A stretch of DNA of 64,000 bases from Winogradskyella haliclonae (GTDB taxonomy: Bacteria; Bacteroidota; Bacteroidia; Flavobacteriales; Flavobacteriaceae). Position 1 is the stretch's first letter, and each line of letters begins with the position of its first letter. The notes below the pieces were generated by a model that was not told the origin of the DNA, made no database searches, and saw only the letters and a list, made by a program, of their open reading frames with translations. Positions 42,759-51,105 of the stretch are shown piece after piece. Where the stretch lies: contig NZ_BMDQ01000003.1 of assembly GCF_014635865.1 (NCBI RefSeq), forward strand, positions 62,001 through 126,000. The letters are read 5' to 3'. The translations under genes were made by a program, and so were the position numbers.

Positions 42759-44240
42759 TCAAAGGTTTTTCTTTAAAAGCTTCTCGATTTCTTCTTTAGG
42801 ATACTCATATTTTGGATTCATTCTAAGTGCTTTTTTGTGCCACTGAATAGCTTGGTCTATGCTATCTAGTTCCTTATATGCATCACCAACGCTAGAAACC
42901 CATCCCGCATAGTCTGGATCAACCTCAACCAAAAAAAGAAATACATCTAACGCTGCTTTTGGTTGATTTCTATCAATTAACCAATAGCCTAAATCATCTA
43001 AATAACTGTCATTAAAATCATAGTCTTTAACTGCCTTTCTTTTTTCAGTAAAATAAACCTCTTTTACTTTTTCAATATCTTCTGCAATTATGTAGTTTTT
43101 GAGTTTATAATGTATCGGCGCACTAACCGTAATTGAATCATTAAAAACACTATTTCTTATGATTGTAGCAATACTTTTTGATGTTTGAAAGTTGTTCGTA
43201 TTTACCATCAATGTAATAGCAACTTTACTATCAGGCATAAAGCCAAAAAACGTATGGTAACCTGTATCATTTCCTGAATGATACACAAAAGAATTATCAT
43301 TTATGGTTCCTAAAAACCAACTTAAACCTACTTTACGCTGACCCTCTGGGGTTTGTATTGTCGTTAATAATTTATAAGAATCTTCAGAATAAATACGTTT
43401 ACCATTAATGATGCCTTTGTTAAGGTTAACTCTTGCCCAAAGCAGCATATCATCAACATTGCTATGTAATGTAGAGCTTCCTGCATGTCTTCTATTATAA
43501 GGATAAATTTTACTTACCTCAATTTGTAAACTATCATCCAAAACATGAGGGCTAGTAGCTAATTCTTTTGATACTTCTGGTTTAAAAAATGTACTATTAA
43601 CCATTCCTATAGGCTCAAAAATATTCTGCTTCATATAGGCTTCAAATGTCATTCCCGAAACTTTAGAAATCACATCACAAAGAATATCAAATGCTGGATT
43701 GCTATAACTATATTCTGTACCAGGTATAAAATCGAGTTCAAATCCATTTTGGCTTCTGGCATAGCGCTCTGCAGCACCATCATCGTATTGTGGTTTATCC
43801 CATTCATAATCGTTTATATTTGGAATTCCAGATGTATGACTTAACATATGCCGAATCGTAATGTCTTTATAACGCTCATCTGCCATTGTATAATAGGGCA
43901 AATAATGTGTCAATTTTTCATCCAAATCTATCTTTCCTTCTTCTACAAGCTGAACCACGGCAGTCGCTACAAAAGGCTTTGAGACAGATGCCATATGAAA
44001 TATAGATTTTGTAGTGAGTGCTTCTTTGGTATTAATGCTTTGTACACCATGAGCATTCGCATAAACAATAGTATCATTTTTAATCATCCCAACCGCAATA
44101 CCTGGCACTTCAAAAAGCTCTTTTTGTTTGAGCACTAGTTCTTGTATTGCAAATACTTCTGGCGAAAGTGTTTGTTTTTCTTCTTGTTTACAGCTAACCA
44201 ATAAAAATAAGAGCGTGGAGAAATAGAATAATTTTTTCAT
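42759..44240 (-). CDS. Serine hydrolase lipoprotein with C-terminal TPR-like helices
   Basis: A 493-residue lipoprotein: MKKLFYFSTLLFLLVSC ends in Cys 17. The beta-lactamase-fold domain has S85-V-S-K88 and Y179-S-N181 plus HSGNDTGYHTFFGFMP in the KTG-equivalent region. Unlike the other two serine hydrolases here, the protein ends not in a beta domain but in about 100 residues of TPR-like helices (WLIDRNQPKAALDVFLFLVE, then SIDQAIQWHKKALRMNPKYE). It is probably a surface peptidase or esterase; substrate unknown. It lies 56 bases downstream of a GntR-family regulator gene on the same strand, which may control it. Confidence 0.88.
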   Translation of the reverse strand: MKKLFYFSTLLFLLVSCKQEEKQTLSPEVFAIQELVLKQKELFEVPGIAVGMIKNDTIVYANAHGVQSINTKEALTTKSIFHMASVSKPFVATAVVQLVEEGKIDLDEKLTHYLPYYTMADERYKDITIRHMLSHTSGIPNINDYEWDKPQYDDGAAERYARSQNGFELDFIPGTEYSYSNPAFDILCDVISKVSGMTFEAYMKQNIFEPIGMVNSTFFKPEVSKELATSPHVLDDSLQIEVSKIYPYNRRHAGSSTLHSNVDDMLLWARVNLNKGIINGKRIYSEDSYKLLTTIQTPEGQRKVGLSWFLGTINDNSFVYHSGNDTGYHTFFGFMPDSKVAITLMVNTNNFQTSKSIATIIRNSVFNDSITVSAPIHYKLKNYIIAEDIEKVKEVYFTEKRKAVKDYDFNDSYLDDLGYWLIDRNQPKAALDVFLFLVEVDPDYAGWVSSVGDAYKELDSIDQAIQWHKKALRMNPKYEYPKEEIEKLLKKNL

Positions 44241-44296
44241 TTTTTTGAGCTTAATAGTTATTACAAATAGACTGGTTGGTAAAAGTATGAGAATAG

Positions 44297-44935
44297 TTAT
44301 TTTAATTGATTTTTTTCAAGATTATTAATAATATACTGAACACCTTGTACCCAATTGGCTTCAACAAGAGTTACTGCAGATTTAATGTCATTAGAAACCA
44401 AAAGGCTAATAATCTTTTCATGCATCGCTATAGATATCATTTTTTGATCTTCATTCCAAAAGGTATAATCATACATACTAATTCTTACTCTTAAGTTTTC
44501 AATTATTTTAATAGCCGATTCATTCGTATAAGTTTCAATAAGCTTTTGATGAAATTGCCTATCATAATCCAACATTTCTATGGCACTTTCAGCCTTTACA
44601 AAGGCTGAATTGATGTTTCTCAGTTCATTTATTTGTTGGTTATTGTAAAGTGATTTTTTTACAGCATTGCCCTCTAGAATAGCCATCAAGTCATAAATCT
44701 CTTTTGCTTCTTTTATAGACAGTTCCATAACAAAAAAACCTCTGTTAGCGATGTAAGTAATAATTCCCGTTTCAGATAGCTGAGTTAAGGCTTCACGAAT
44801 TGGTGTCACACTTAATTCTAATTCTCTAGCTATTGTAGGAAGTGAAATGCGTTCACCTGGTTTTATACTACCAATCAGGATATACTCTAAAAGGATTTTT
44901 TTGACCTCATCTTTTAAAATTATTTTCTTTAGCAT
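44297..44935 (-). CDS. GntR-family regulator, FadR/FCD subgroup
   Basis: A 212-residue regulator. Residues 5-70 form the winged helix (LLEYILIGSIKPGERISLPTIARELELSVTPIREALTQLSETGII) and residues 80-205 the all-helical FCD effector domain (LMAILEGNAVKKSL, YDRQFHQKLIETYTNESAI, MHEKIISLLVSNDIKSAVTLVEANW). FCD domains bind metals and small carboxylic acids. A near-consensus operator lies 18 bases before the start (44953), suggesting autoregulation. The only plausible nearby target is the serine hydrolase just downstream; the ligand is unknown. Confidence 0.9.
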   Translation of the reverse strand: MLKKIILKDEVKKILLEYILIGSIKPGERISLPTIARELELSVTPIREALTQLSETGIITYIANRGFFVMELSIKEAKEIYDLMAILEGNAVKKSLYNNQQINELRNINSAFVKAESAIEMLDYDRQFHQKLIETYTNESAIKIIENLRVRISMYDYTFWNEDQKMISIAMHEKIISLLVSNDIKSAVTLVEANWVQGVQYIINNLEKNQLK

Positions 44936-44952
44936 AATTACAAATATAATAT

Positions 44953-44964
44953 ATCGTATATGAT
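44953..44964. promoter_or_regulatory. Candidate GntR/FadR-type operator ATCGTATATGAT
   Basis: The sequence fits the FadR-subgroup pattern ATnGTATACnAT at every fixed position but one and is palindromic except for that pair. It lies 18-29 bases upstream of the gntR ATG, a normal place for autorepression. Confidence 0.45.
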
Positions 44965-45180
44965 TTTGTTATATTTTAATTAAAAATATTATAACTGAAC
45001 AAAGTTTTGATTTATTTATGACAAGTAGAAATATTAATATTCTTAAAAAAGCTTTACAACATTAAGGTTAGAATCAATCACAATTGTGTTTATCGTTTGA
45101 CAAAAAAACAAGTTTAGATTAAATAAATAAAGTTAGGCTTAAGAAAACTAAATCGAGTGATTTATAATCAGTACCAAAAA

Positions 45181-46026
45181 CTAAGATTTATAGGCATCAT
45201 ATTTAGCCAACTCTATTTCAACAATCGCTTCCCACTTTTCTTGAGTATCCTTCTTTTCGCCTTTTTGAGTATCTGCATCATAACGTTCTTGGAATAGTTG
45301 GTACTCCAAAAAAGTAGCATCAAAAAGTGCTCTTGCTCTATCAATATCTTTACTGGTAATACTATTATCTGCTAGAGTTTTCCGTAATTTTCTAGTAAAG
45401 ATTTCTGTGATATCGAAATGAATTTGCTCATGACGCAACACATAATCATTCCTATGTTTTGGCAATCCCCAACTTTTAAAAGTATTAAATGTGTTATGTA
45501 CAATAATTTCTGACGCCTTAAAAGGATTAAAGCTAGACTCAATACCAAAACCTGAGTTTGTAATGGCTAATGTATTTGGAAAAGCTTCAGTATCTGGCTC
45601 GCCTTTAAAATCATCCCAGGTGAGTCTTCTACTCTCACTCCATTCTATTTTTGTTTCGTATTGTTTTAGGTTGTCTACCTTGTAAATTTTTCCCCATAAC
45701 CTAAAACAACTACTCCATTTACTAGGTTCTTTTAGCTGCGTTATCTTCACCAGATTAGCTCCCGATGCGCGTGCGATATTTTTTAAATTTTCAACATTTT
45801 GGTAATAGCCACAATTTACCGAAAAGCCATTATCCTTAGCGCTAACTTCTCCTATAAGTTGTCCATCAATATCTTGGTTATCGGCGAGCTCTAAAACAAC
45901 AATTAATGCAGTCTTTGCTAATGGTTCTAGCTTGGTAACAACGTTACTTTTTAGTTTGGGTGAACACGTCACAAAAACTAAAGACAAACATACTATCAGT
46001 ATATATGACTTATTGGTACAAAACAT
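45181..46026 (-). CDS. Lipoprotein with DUF922-like HExxH-type protease motif
   Basis: A 281-residue protein with a lipoprotein-like signal ending VFVTC (Cys 21). The middle contains WSESRRLTWDDFKGEPDTEA and ITNSGFGIESSF, then near residue 200 RHEQIHFDITEIFTRKLRKTL, a metal-protease-like HEQIHFD motif as in DUF922 proteins. This suggests a periplasmic or surface zinc peptidase, though the family function is not established. The start overlaps the end of the upstream DinB gene by 17 bases, so the two are co-translated. What it cleaves, if anything, is unknown. Confidence 0.68.
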   Translation of the reverse strand: MFCTNKSYILIVCLSLVFVTCSPKLKSNVVTKLEPLAKTALIVVLELADNQDIDGQLIGEVSAKDNGFSVNCGYYQNVENLKNIARASGANLVKITQLKEPSKWSSCFRLWGKIYKVDNLKQYETKIEWSESRRLTWDDFKGEPDTEAFPNTLAITNSGFGIESSFNPFKASEIIVHNTFNTFKSWGLPKHRNDYVLRHEQIHFDITEIFTRKLRKTLADNSITSKDIDRARALFDATFLEYQLFQERYDADTQKGEKKDTQEKWEAIVEIELAKYDAYKS

Positions 46027-46552
46027 ATCGTGGTGGGGTTATTGCGTTTAATTTTAATGTCACTAGCATTTGACCTCTATGATGCGTGATATGATCGGCT
46101 AGCAACATCAATATTTGTCGTTTTGTTCTATTTAGTCCAAAATAATCTAATCGTTCAGATAACTGCCTTGTATCTAAATTGGTAATTAGCTTTATGGTCT
46201 CATCAAAGGTTTCATCGATAAGTTTTATCATATCTTCTTTGGACTTATTTTTTGTTTTAAAAACTTTGTCTGTTTGCCAAACTCTAGCTTCTCTTCCTCC
46301 CAATAAGGATTGACTATGCCAGTCCATCGCATATCCTATATGCAGCAAATTTTCTGCAAAACTCATTGACTCTTGTGTTACTTTAGAATTATACTTTTCT
46401 TCAGGAAGTAATTCTGCTACTTTAAGCACATACTTTCTTGAGTTTTCTAGTCGCTCCAAATATTCTTTGATGTAAATAGCGTCTTGGGCTTCTATTGGAA
46501 GGCTAAAAAGGCCAGTGAAAGCAATGGTAATTATTATCAATGTCTTTTTCAT
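46010..46552 (-). CDS. Exported DinB-family protein
   Basis: A 180-residue protein with a signal peptide MKKTLIIITIAFTGLFSLPIEAQ followed by a DinB-like four-helix bundle: YIKEYLERLENSRKYVLKVAELLP, MSFAENLLHIGYAMDWHSQSLL and MLLADHITHHRGQMLVTLKL. The three His positions of metal-binding DinB/YfiT proteins are visible in LLHIGYA, DHITHHRGQ. DinB-like proteins are normally cytosolic thiol-dependent transferases or hydrolases; an exported version is less usual but occurs in Bacteroidota. The frame extends to 46627, but that adds 25 residues spanning a terminator, so the ATG at 46552 is used. Confidence 0.85.
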   Translation of the reverse strand: MKKTLIIITIAFTGLFSLPIEAQDAIYIKEYLERLENSRKYVLKVAELLPEEKYNSKVTQESMSFAENLLHIGYAMDWHSQSLLGGREARVWQTDKVFKTKNKSKEDMIKLIDETFDETIKLITNLDTRQLSERLDYFGLNRTKRQILMLLADHITHHRGQMLVTLKLNAITPPRYVLYQ

Positions 46553-46563
46553 TCTATAAAAAT

Positions 46564-46593
46564 AAAAAAAGCGAATCTTTCGACCCGCTTTTT
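46564..46593 (-). terminator. Terminator downstream of lpd
   Basis: On the minus strand GCGGGTC and GATTCGC pair (with two G-T pairs) around a GAAA loop, followed by seven T residues. It ends transcripts coming from lpd before the DinB gene starts. Confidence 0.75.
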
Positions 46594-46603
46594 CTAGTAT
46601 TAA

Positions 46604-46650
46604 GATTCTGAAACAACACTTTAACAAGCCCAGTGCTGCGGTTCAGAATG
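46604..46650. repeat. Dispersed inverted-repeat element, copy 2
   Basis: About 47 bases starting GATTCTGAAACAACACTTT and ending GCGGTTCAGAATG. The ends ATTCTGAA and TTCAGAAT are perfectly complementary, with inner CACT/AGTG pairing. It is closely similar in sequence and layout to the element at 28725. It lies between the lpd stop and its terminator, so it is part of the transcript. Confidence 0.72.
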
Positions 46651-46661
46651 GAAAATCAATT

Positions 46662-48068
46662 TTAAACATGTAAAGCTCTATTATCAGTAGCGGCTAAAGC
46701 GGCTTCTTTTACAGCTTCTGCGAATGTAGGATGTGCATGTGAATATCTTGAAATATCTTCGGCAGATGCTCTAAACTCCATTGCAGTTACGGCTTCAGCA
46801 ATTAAATCTGCACAACGTGCACCAATCATATGCACGCCCAAAACCTCATCAGTAGTTTTATCTGCTAAGATTTTTACAAACCCATCAATATCACCACTTG
46901 CTCTAGCTCGACCTAAAGCTCTAAAAGGAAATTGACCTACTTTATACGCTGTACCAGCTTCCTTTAATTCTTCTTCTGTTTTACCAACCGCCGCGACTTC
47001 TGGCCATGTGTAAACAACACCTGGTATTAAATTATAATCGATATGTGGTTTTTGTCTTGCTAAAGTTTCAGCAACAAAAACACCTTCTTCTTCAGCTTTG
47101 TGAGCTAGCATTGCGCCTCTTATGACGTCTCCAATAGCATAAATATTAGAGACTGATGTTTGTAAATGTTCGTTAACTTCTACTTGCCCTCTATCGTTAA
47201 TCTTAACACCTGCAGCTTCAGCATTTAAGCCATCTGTATATGGACGACGACCAACTGAAACTAAACAGTAATCGCCTTTAAATTCTACAACTTCGCCTTT
47301 TTTATTTTCAGCTTTTACAATAACCTCATCACCTTTGCGCTCAACAGATTGCACTTTGTGAGACATCATCATCTTACACTTAGCTTTCTTAAAAACTTTA
47401 TTTAGCTCTTTAGATAAACCTGCATCCATCGTTGGTAAAATACGATCCATATATTCTACAACCGTTACTTGCGCACCTAATCTGTAATATACCTGTCCTA
47501 GCTCAAGACCAATAACACCACCTCCAATAACAATCATATGTTTTGGTACTTCTTTTAGTTTCAAAGCTTCAGTAGATGTAATGATACGCTCTTTATCAAG
47601 CTCTATAAATGGCAAGTTACTTGGTTTACTACCTGTTGCAATAATCGTATTTTTGGCTTCAATAGTTTCAGTAGAACCGTCCGCCTTAGCAATGTTTACG
47701 TGAGTTGCATCTTTAAAAGACCCTAAACCTTCGTACACATCGATATTGTTTTTCTTCATCAAGAAATCGATACCTCCAGTGGTTTGGTCGACAACGGCTT
47801 GCTTGCGTGCAATCATCTTTTCTAAATTCACCTTGATGTCTCCAGGAATTTCAATGCCGTGGTCAGCAAAATGCTTAGTTGCTTCCTCATAATGATGAGA
47901 AGAACTTAAAAGTGCTTTACTAGGAATACATCCTACGTTAAGACATGTACCACCAAGTGTTGAGTATTTTTCGATTATTGCGGTTTTCATTCCTAGTTGA
48001 GCACAACGAATTGCTGCAACATATCCACCAGGACCAGAACCTATAACTACGACATCGTATGAATTCAT
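46662..48068 (-). CDS. lpdA: Dihydrolipoyl dehydrogenase (E3)
   Basis: A 468-residue flavoprotein that reoxidises lipoyl groups of 2-oxoacid dehydrogenases and the glycine cleavage system. FAD-binding GSGPGGYVAAIRCAQLG at the N-terminus, redox-active C42 and C47 in GGTCLNVGCIPSKALL, NAD-binding IGGGVIGLELGQVY, the second FAD segment IYAIGDVI and the C-terminal active-site base in HAHPTFAEAV are all intact. Length is normal. It stands alone without E1 or E2 genes, which suggests a shared E3. A dispersed repeat and a terminator follow it. Confidence 0.97.
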   Translation of the reverse strand: MNSYDVVVIGSGPGGYVAAIRCAQLGMKTAIIEKYSTLGGTCLNVGCIPSKALLSSSHHYEEATKHFADHGIEIPGDIKVNLEKMIARKQAVVDQTTGGIDFLMKKNNIDVYEGLGSFKDATHVNIAKADGSTETIEAKNTIIATGSKPSNLPFIELDKERIITSTEALKLKEVPKHMIVIGGGVIGLELGQVYYRLGAQVTVVEYMDRILPTMDAGLSKELNKVFKKAKCKMMMSHKVQSVERKGDEVIVKAENKKGEVVEFKGDYCLVSVGRRPYTDGLNAEAAGVKINDRGQVEVNEHLQTSVSNIYAIGDVIRGAMLAHKAEEEGVFVAETLARQKPHIDYNLIPGVVYTWPEVAAVGKTEEELKEAGTAYKVGQFPFRALGRARASGDIDGFVKILADKTTDEVLGVHMIGARCADLIAEAVTAMEFRASAEDISRYSHAHPTFAEAVKEAALAATDNRALHV

Positions 48069-48164
48069 AAGAAGTTTTTTATCTGATTAAAAACGGATAC
48101 AAAAATACAACTTAGAATAAAGATTTACGAATTTTTAAAAGGCATTATTTTGATAGAAATCGAA

Positions 48165-49769
48165 TTACTTTTTCTTCTCAATGTCATTTAAAACCCATTC
48201 TAATTCTGGGTCGATATTATTGAGCCTATCTTGATACGTTGGAATAATCTCAACATCTGGTTTTATACCATAACCATCTGGCGATGTTTTAAATTTTGAA
48301 TCGATATGCATTAAACCAATTCTTGCACTTATCTTAGTATTAGGCAATTCATAAACTTTATAATATCCCGCTACTGTTCCATTATACGCACCACCAGTTT
48401 CTTCTCCTACAAATGTCGCTCGATTACTACCTTGAAGTTGCGTTGACAAAATTGAAGATGCCGAAAAAGAATTACCATTAATTAATACATAGATATTTCC
48501 CTTAAAATTAAGAGGATTAGCTTCTCTTTCTTTAGCTGCTTTAAATTTAAAATACAATTGACCGTCTTTTTTACTGGATCTTAGCAAATTGTTAGGAATA
48601 AGGTATGGAGATGCCAAACCAGCAAAAAACTTAGTAACTACTGAAGTAGAATTGCTCATTAATGCTTTTAATATTGGAATACGGCTATTGGCTTCGCTTT
48701 TATTTATTAACGTAAAGTTTTTATCCGTTAAATAGGAATAGAACCATCGGATTTCATTTAATCGGCCTCCAAAATTATTTCTAAGGTCAATAACTAAATT
48801 TTTTGTTCCAAGAGAATCTAGTGTTGCAAAGGTTTCTTCGTAAAAATCTTTGTATTTACCACGTCCAAAACCTCTAATTTTTATAAGTGCTGTGGTACTA
48901 TCCTTACCAACAAAAGAAAGATTTCTATTATAAAGCTTAGTCGTGTAATTATAACCGTATTTTTTATAATCTTTTCGTTTCTGCTTCCATTCTAGCTTTT
49001 TTGCTTTCTTTTTTGCCTTTCTTTCTGCTTTAGTAAGTTTAGGTTTAATTTGTTTTAAAGAATCTGTTTTCGCAGAGTCTACAACACTCTTTTTTTCTGC
49101 TTTAGCAATACGCTTATACTTTTTTATAAATGTAGAATCGGTATTACGCAACTTAAACGTAATACTATCAAAACGTCCATTGTCTTGTATATAATACCCT
49201 AAAAATCTATAGCCAGCTACTCTATCATGAAAGGTTGTATTGTATCCGTCTGAAGCGATGGTTTTCTTATATTTCTTCATTAAATCTAGAGGATTCTGTC
49301 CATTAACTTCTAAGACTTCTGCATTGATTAAAACGGAGTCTTTTCCCCTAGCATTTCTTATAATTAATTTTTTATCTAAATATTCGAAATCTAAATTAGA
49401 AACTTCAAACTTTGTTTTACGGCGTGCTTTACGCTGTTTCCTATTGAATTTTGTTGATGGCGGTGATAAAGACATATGTCCCTGACCAACAAACTTAGTC
49501 ACTTTTGCTAATTCTTTATGAAATGTGCGGCTTGTCATTGGTGACGTAATTGCCGTTTTTAAACTATCAAATTTAAAATCTAACGTCTCCTTTGGTGTAA
49601 ATTGATATAGTCTAGGATGTAGACGTTGTAGTTGTTTGTATACTTTATCTACATCTTCTCGTAAATCTTCAACAGGGTGCATTTTGGTAACAGCTTCATT
49701 ATAACTTTCAATACTTCCGCAAGATGATACTATAATTGATATGCTTAATAAGAATAAAAATTTCTTCAT
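48165..49769 (-). CDS. S41-family peptidase lipoprotein with a basic insert
   Basis: A 534-residue lipoprotein: MKKFLFLLSISIIVSSC with Cys 17. The C-terminal S41 (tail-specific protease) fold is seen in LVIDLRNNFGGRLNEIRWFYSYL and the nucleophile region LINGNSFSASSILSTQLQG, followed by FVGEETGGAYNG and SPDGYGIKPDVEI. Between an N-terminal domain and the catalytic core (about residues 216-275) is a highly Lys/Arg-rich stretch, with a smaller basic patch near 110-120. No clear PDZ domain is visible. The frame continues to 49814, but the signal peptide favours the ATG at 49769. Confidence 0.88.
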   Translation of the reverse strand: MKKFLFLLSISIIVSSCGSIESYNEAVTKMHPVEDLREDVDKVYKQLQRLHPRLYQFTPKETLDFKFDSLKTAITSPMTSRTFHKELAKVTKFVGQGHMSLSPPSTKFNRKQRKARRKTKFEVSNLDFEYLDKKLIIRNARGKDSVLINAEVLEVNGQNPLDLMKKYKKTIASDGYNTTFHDRVAGYRFLGYYIQDNGRFDSITFKLRNTDSTFIKKYKRIAKAEKKSVVDSAKTDSLKQIKPKLTKAERKAKKKAKKLEWKQKRKDYKKYGYNYTTKLYNRNLSFVGKDSTTALIKIRGFGRGKYKDFYEETFATLDSLGTKNLVIDLRNNFGGRLNEIRWFYSYLTDKNFTLINKSEANSRIPILKALMSNSTSVVTKFFAGLASPYLIPNNLLRSSKKDGQLYFKFKAAKEREANPLNFKGNIYVLINGNSFSASSILSTQLQGSNRATFVGEETGGAYNGTVAGYYKVYELPNTKISARIGLMHIDSKFKTSPDGYGIKPDVEIIPTYQDRLNNIDPELEWVLNDIEKKK

Positions 49770-49856
49770 TTTTATGACTTTAAATTGATGAATTAAAAAT
49801 AGTGCCTTTCCCATAAAGACGTCAACTATTAAACAAAGGTTGCCTGAGGTATAAAT

Positions 49857-50483
49857 TTATGATGGAAAACCTAACATATTACCCATACCAACCGTAAACA
49901 GCCAACAGCCATATATGGCATGCTCTATTGAAACCAATACTGTTGATTTAGTTTTCATATACGTTAAAGCAAATAATATACCTCCAATAAACGTTAAGAA
50001 CATTACCAAAGTGTTTTTGAAAAAGATATGAGCTAGAGAAAATAATGCAGCATTAATTATTATAAAAAGTGTCCTACTTTGAAAAAGAGATTGATAGCGT
50101 TCAAAGAAGAAGGTGCGATAAATTAATTCTTGTGGATATACTGAAAATAATGAATATACGAACAGTATAAACCCCCATAACATGGGCTTAGTTCTTATGA
50201 CAACATAAAGGTTTGAAGCATCTACTAACCACATGTATAGCGTTGTAATAATAGCTATTGCAATTAACTTTATGAATGTTACTTTCCAAAAGCGTGTCCA
50301 ATTAAGTCCTTTTGTGACTTCAAATTTTATTTGTTCAACACGCAATAACACATACAAAATATATACAAAGCCTAATACGCCAATAATTAGCTTTATAATT
50401 GGAGAATAATCAATAGCAAAGCTCGTTGGTACTAAGACAAAAATGATAAAAAGTTCTATAAGTCTATACTTTACTGTTTGCAT
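49857..50483 (-). CDS. CPBP-family intramembrane metalloprotease
   Basis: A 208-residue polytopic protein of the CPBP (Rce1/Abi) family. Motif 1 reads PQELIYRTFFFERY, so the usual EExxxR appears as Q118-E119-xxx-R123. Motif 2 is FSLAHIFF with H152 and motif 3 SIEHAIYG with H188. These residues line the active site of Rce1-type glutamic intramembrane proteases. Family members process small peptides or act in bacteriocin immunity; no peptide gene is nearby. Its start lies three bases from the stop of the Lrp gene on the same strand, so the two are probably co-transcribed. Confidence 0.83.
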   Translation of the reverse strand: MQTVKYRLIELFIIFVLVPTSFAIDYSPIIKLIIGVLGFVYILYVLLRVEQIKFEVTKGLNWTRFWKVTFIKLIAIAIITTLYMWLVDASNLYVVIRTKPMLWGFILFVYSLFSVYPQELIYRTFFFERYQSLFQSRTLFIIINAALFSLAHIFFKNTLVMFLTFIGGILFALTYMKTKSTVLVSIEHAIYGCWLFTVGMGNMLGFPS

Positions 50484-50486
50484 TAT

Positions 50487-50945
50487 CTAAATGGTAATTG
50501 TTGTAGTGTGTTTTACTTCATTAATCACAAACATACTATGTGTGCTTCCAATATGATCTATGGTTGTTAATTTTTTAACCATAAATTCTCGAAACTCTTG
50601 CATATCCTTTACCAAAACCTTTAGAATATAATCGTAATCACCACTTATATGATAACATTCTAAAACTTCTTGCAGTTTTGCAACTTCTCGTTCAAACTTA
50701 ACCACATAATCTTGAGAATGCTGCACTAACTTGATGTGACAAAATGCAATAAAGCTTTTATCTACACTTTCTTTATCTATTAAAGCCACATAACTACTTA
50801 TTATACCTTGATTTTCTAGTTTTTTAATACGTTCGTACACTGCTGTGACCGAAAGATCCAAAACATTAGACAGTGCTTTCGTAGTTTGTTTACAATCTTT
50901 TTGTAATAACCTTATTAATGTTTTATCTGTTTGATCTAAAACCAT
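50487..50945 (-). CDS. Lrp/AsnC-family regulator
   Basis: A 152-residue regulator with an N-terminal HTH (DKTLIRLLQKDCKQTTKALSNVLDLSVTAVYERIKKLENQGII) and a C-terminal RAM ligand-binding domain (CYHISGDYDYILKVLVKDMQEFREFM). Lrp-type proteins sense amino acids and regulate their metabolism. It is divergent from the Met/Cys PLP-enzyme gene across a 160-base AT-rich region, so control of that gene by an amino acid such as methionine is likely but inferred. The CPBP gene follows at three bases. Confidence 0.92.
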   Translation of the reverse strand: MVLDQTDKTLIRLLQKDCKQTTKALSNVLDLSVTAVYERIKKLENQGIISSYVALIDKESVDKSFIAFCHIKLVQHSQDYVVKFEREVAKLQEVLECYHISGDYDYILKVLVKDMQEFREFMVKKLTTIDHIGSTHSMFVINEVKHTTTITI

Positions 50946-51105
50946 AACTGTAAATTTTTCGCTTTCAATGTAATATTCTATTATAAATTTAGAAAAATAA
51001 TCATATTTATTGATAATTAATTGTTTTATTTTCTATTATAATTAAAAATCATTGACTTTAATTCTAAATAGTGTCATTTTTGAAAATAATTTACAACTCA
51101 GTTTT

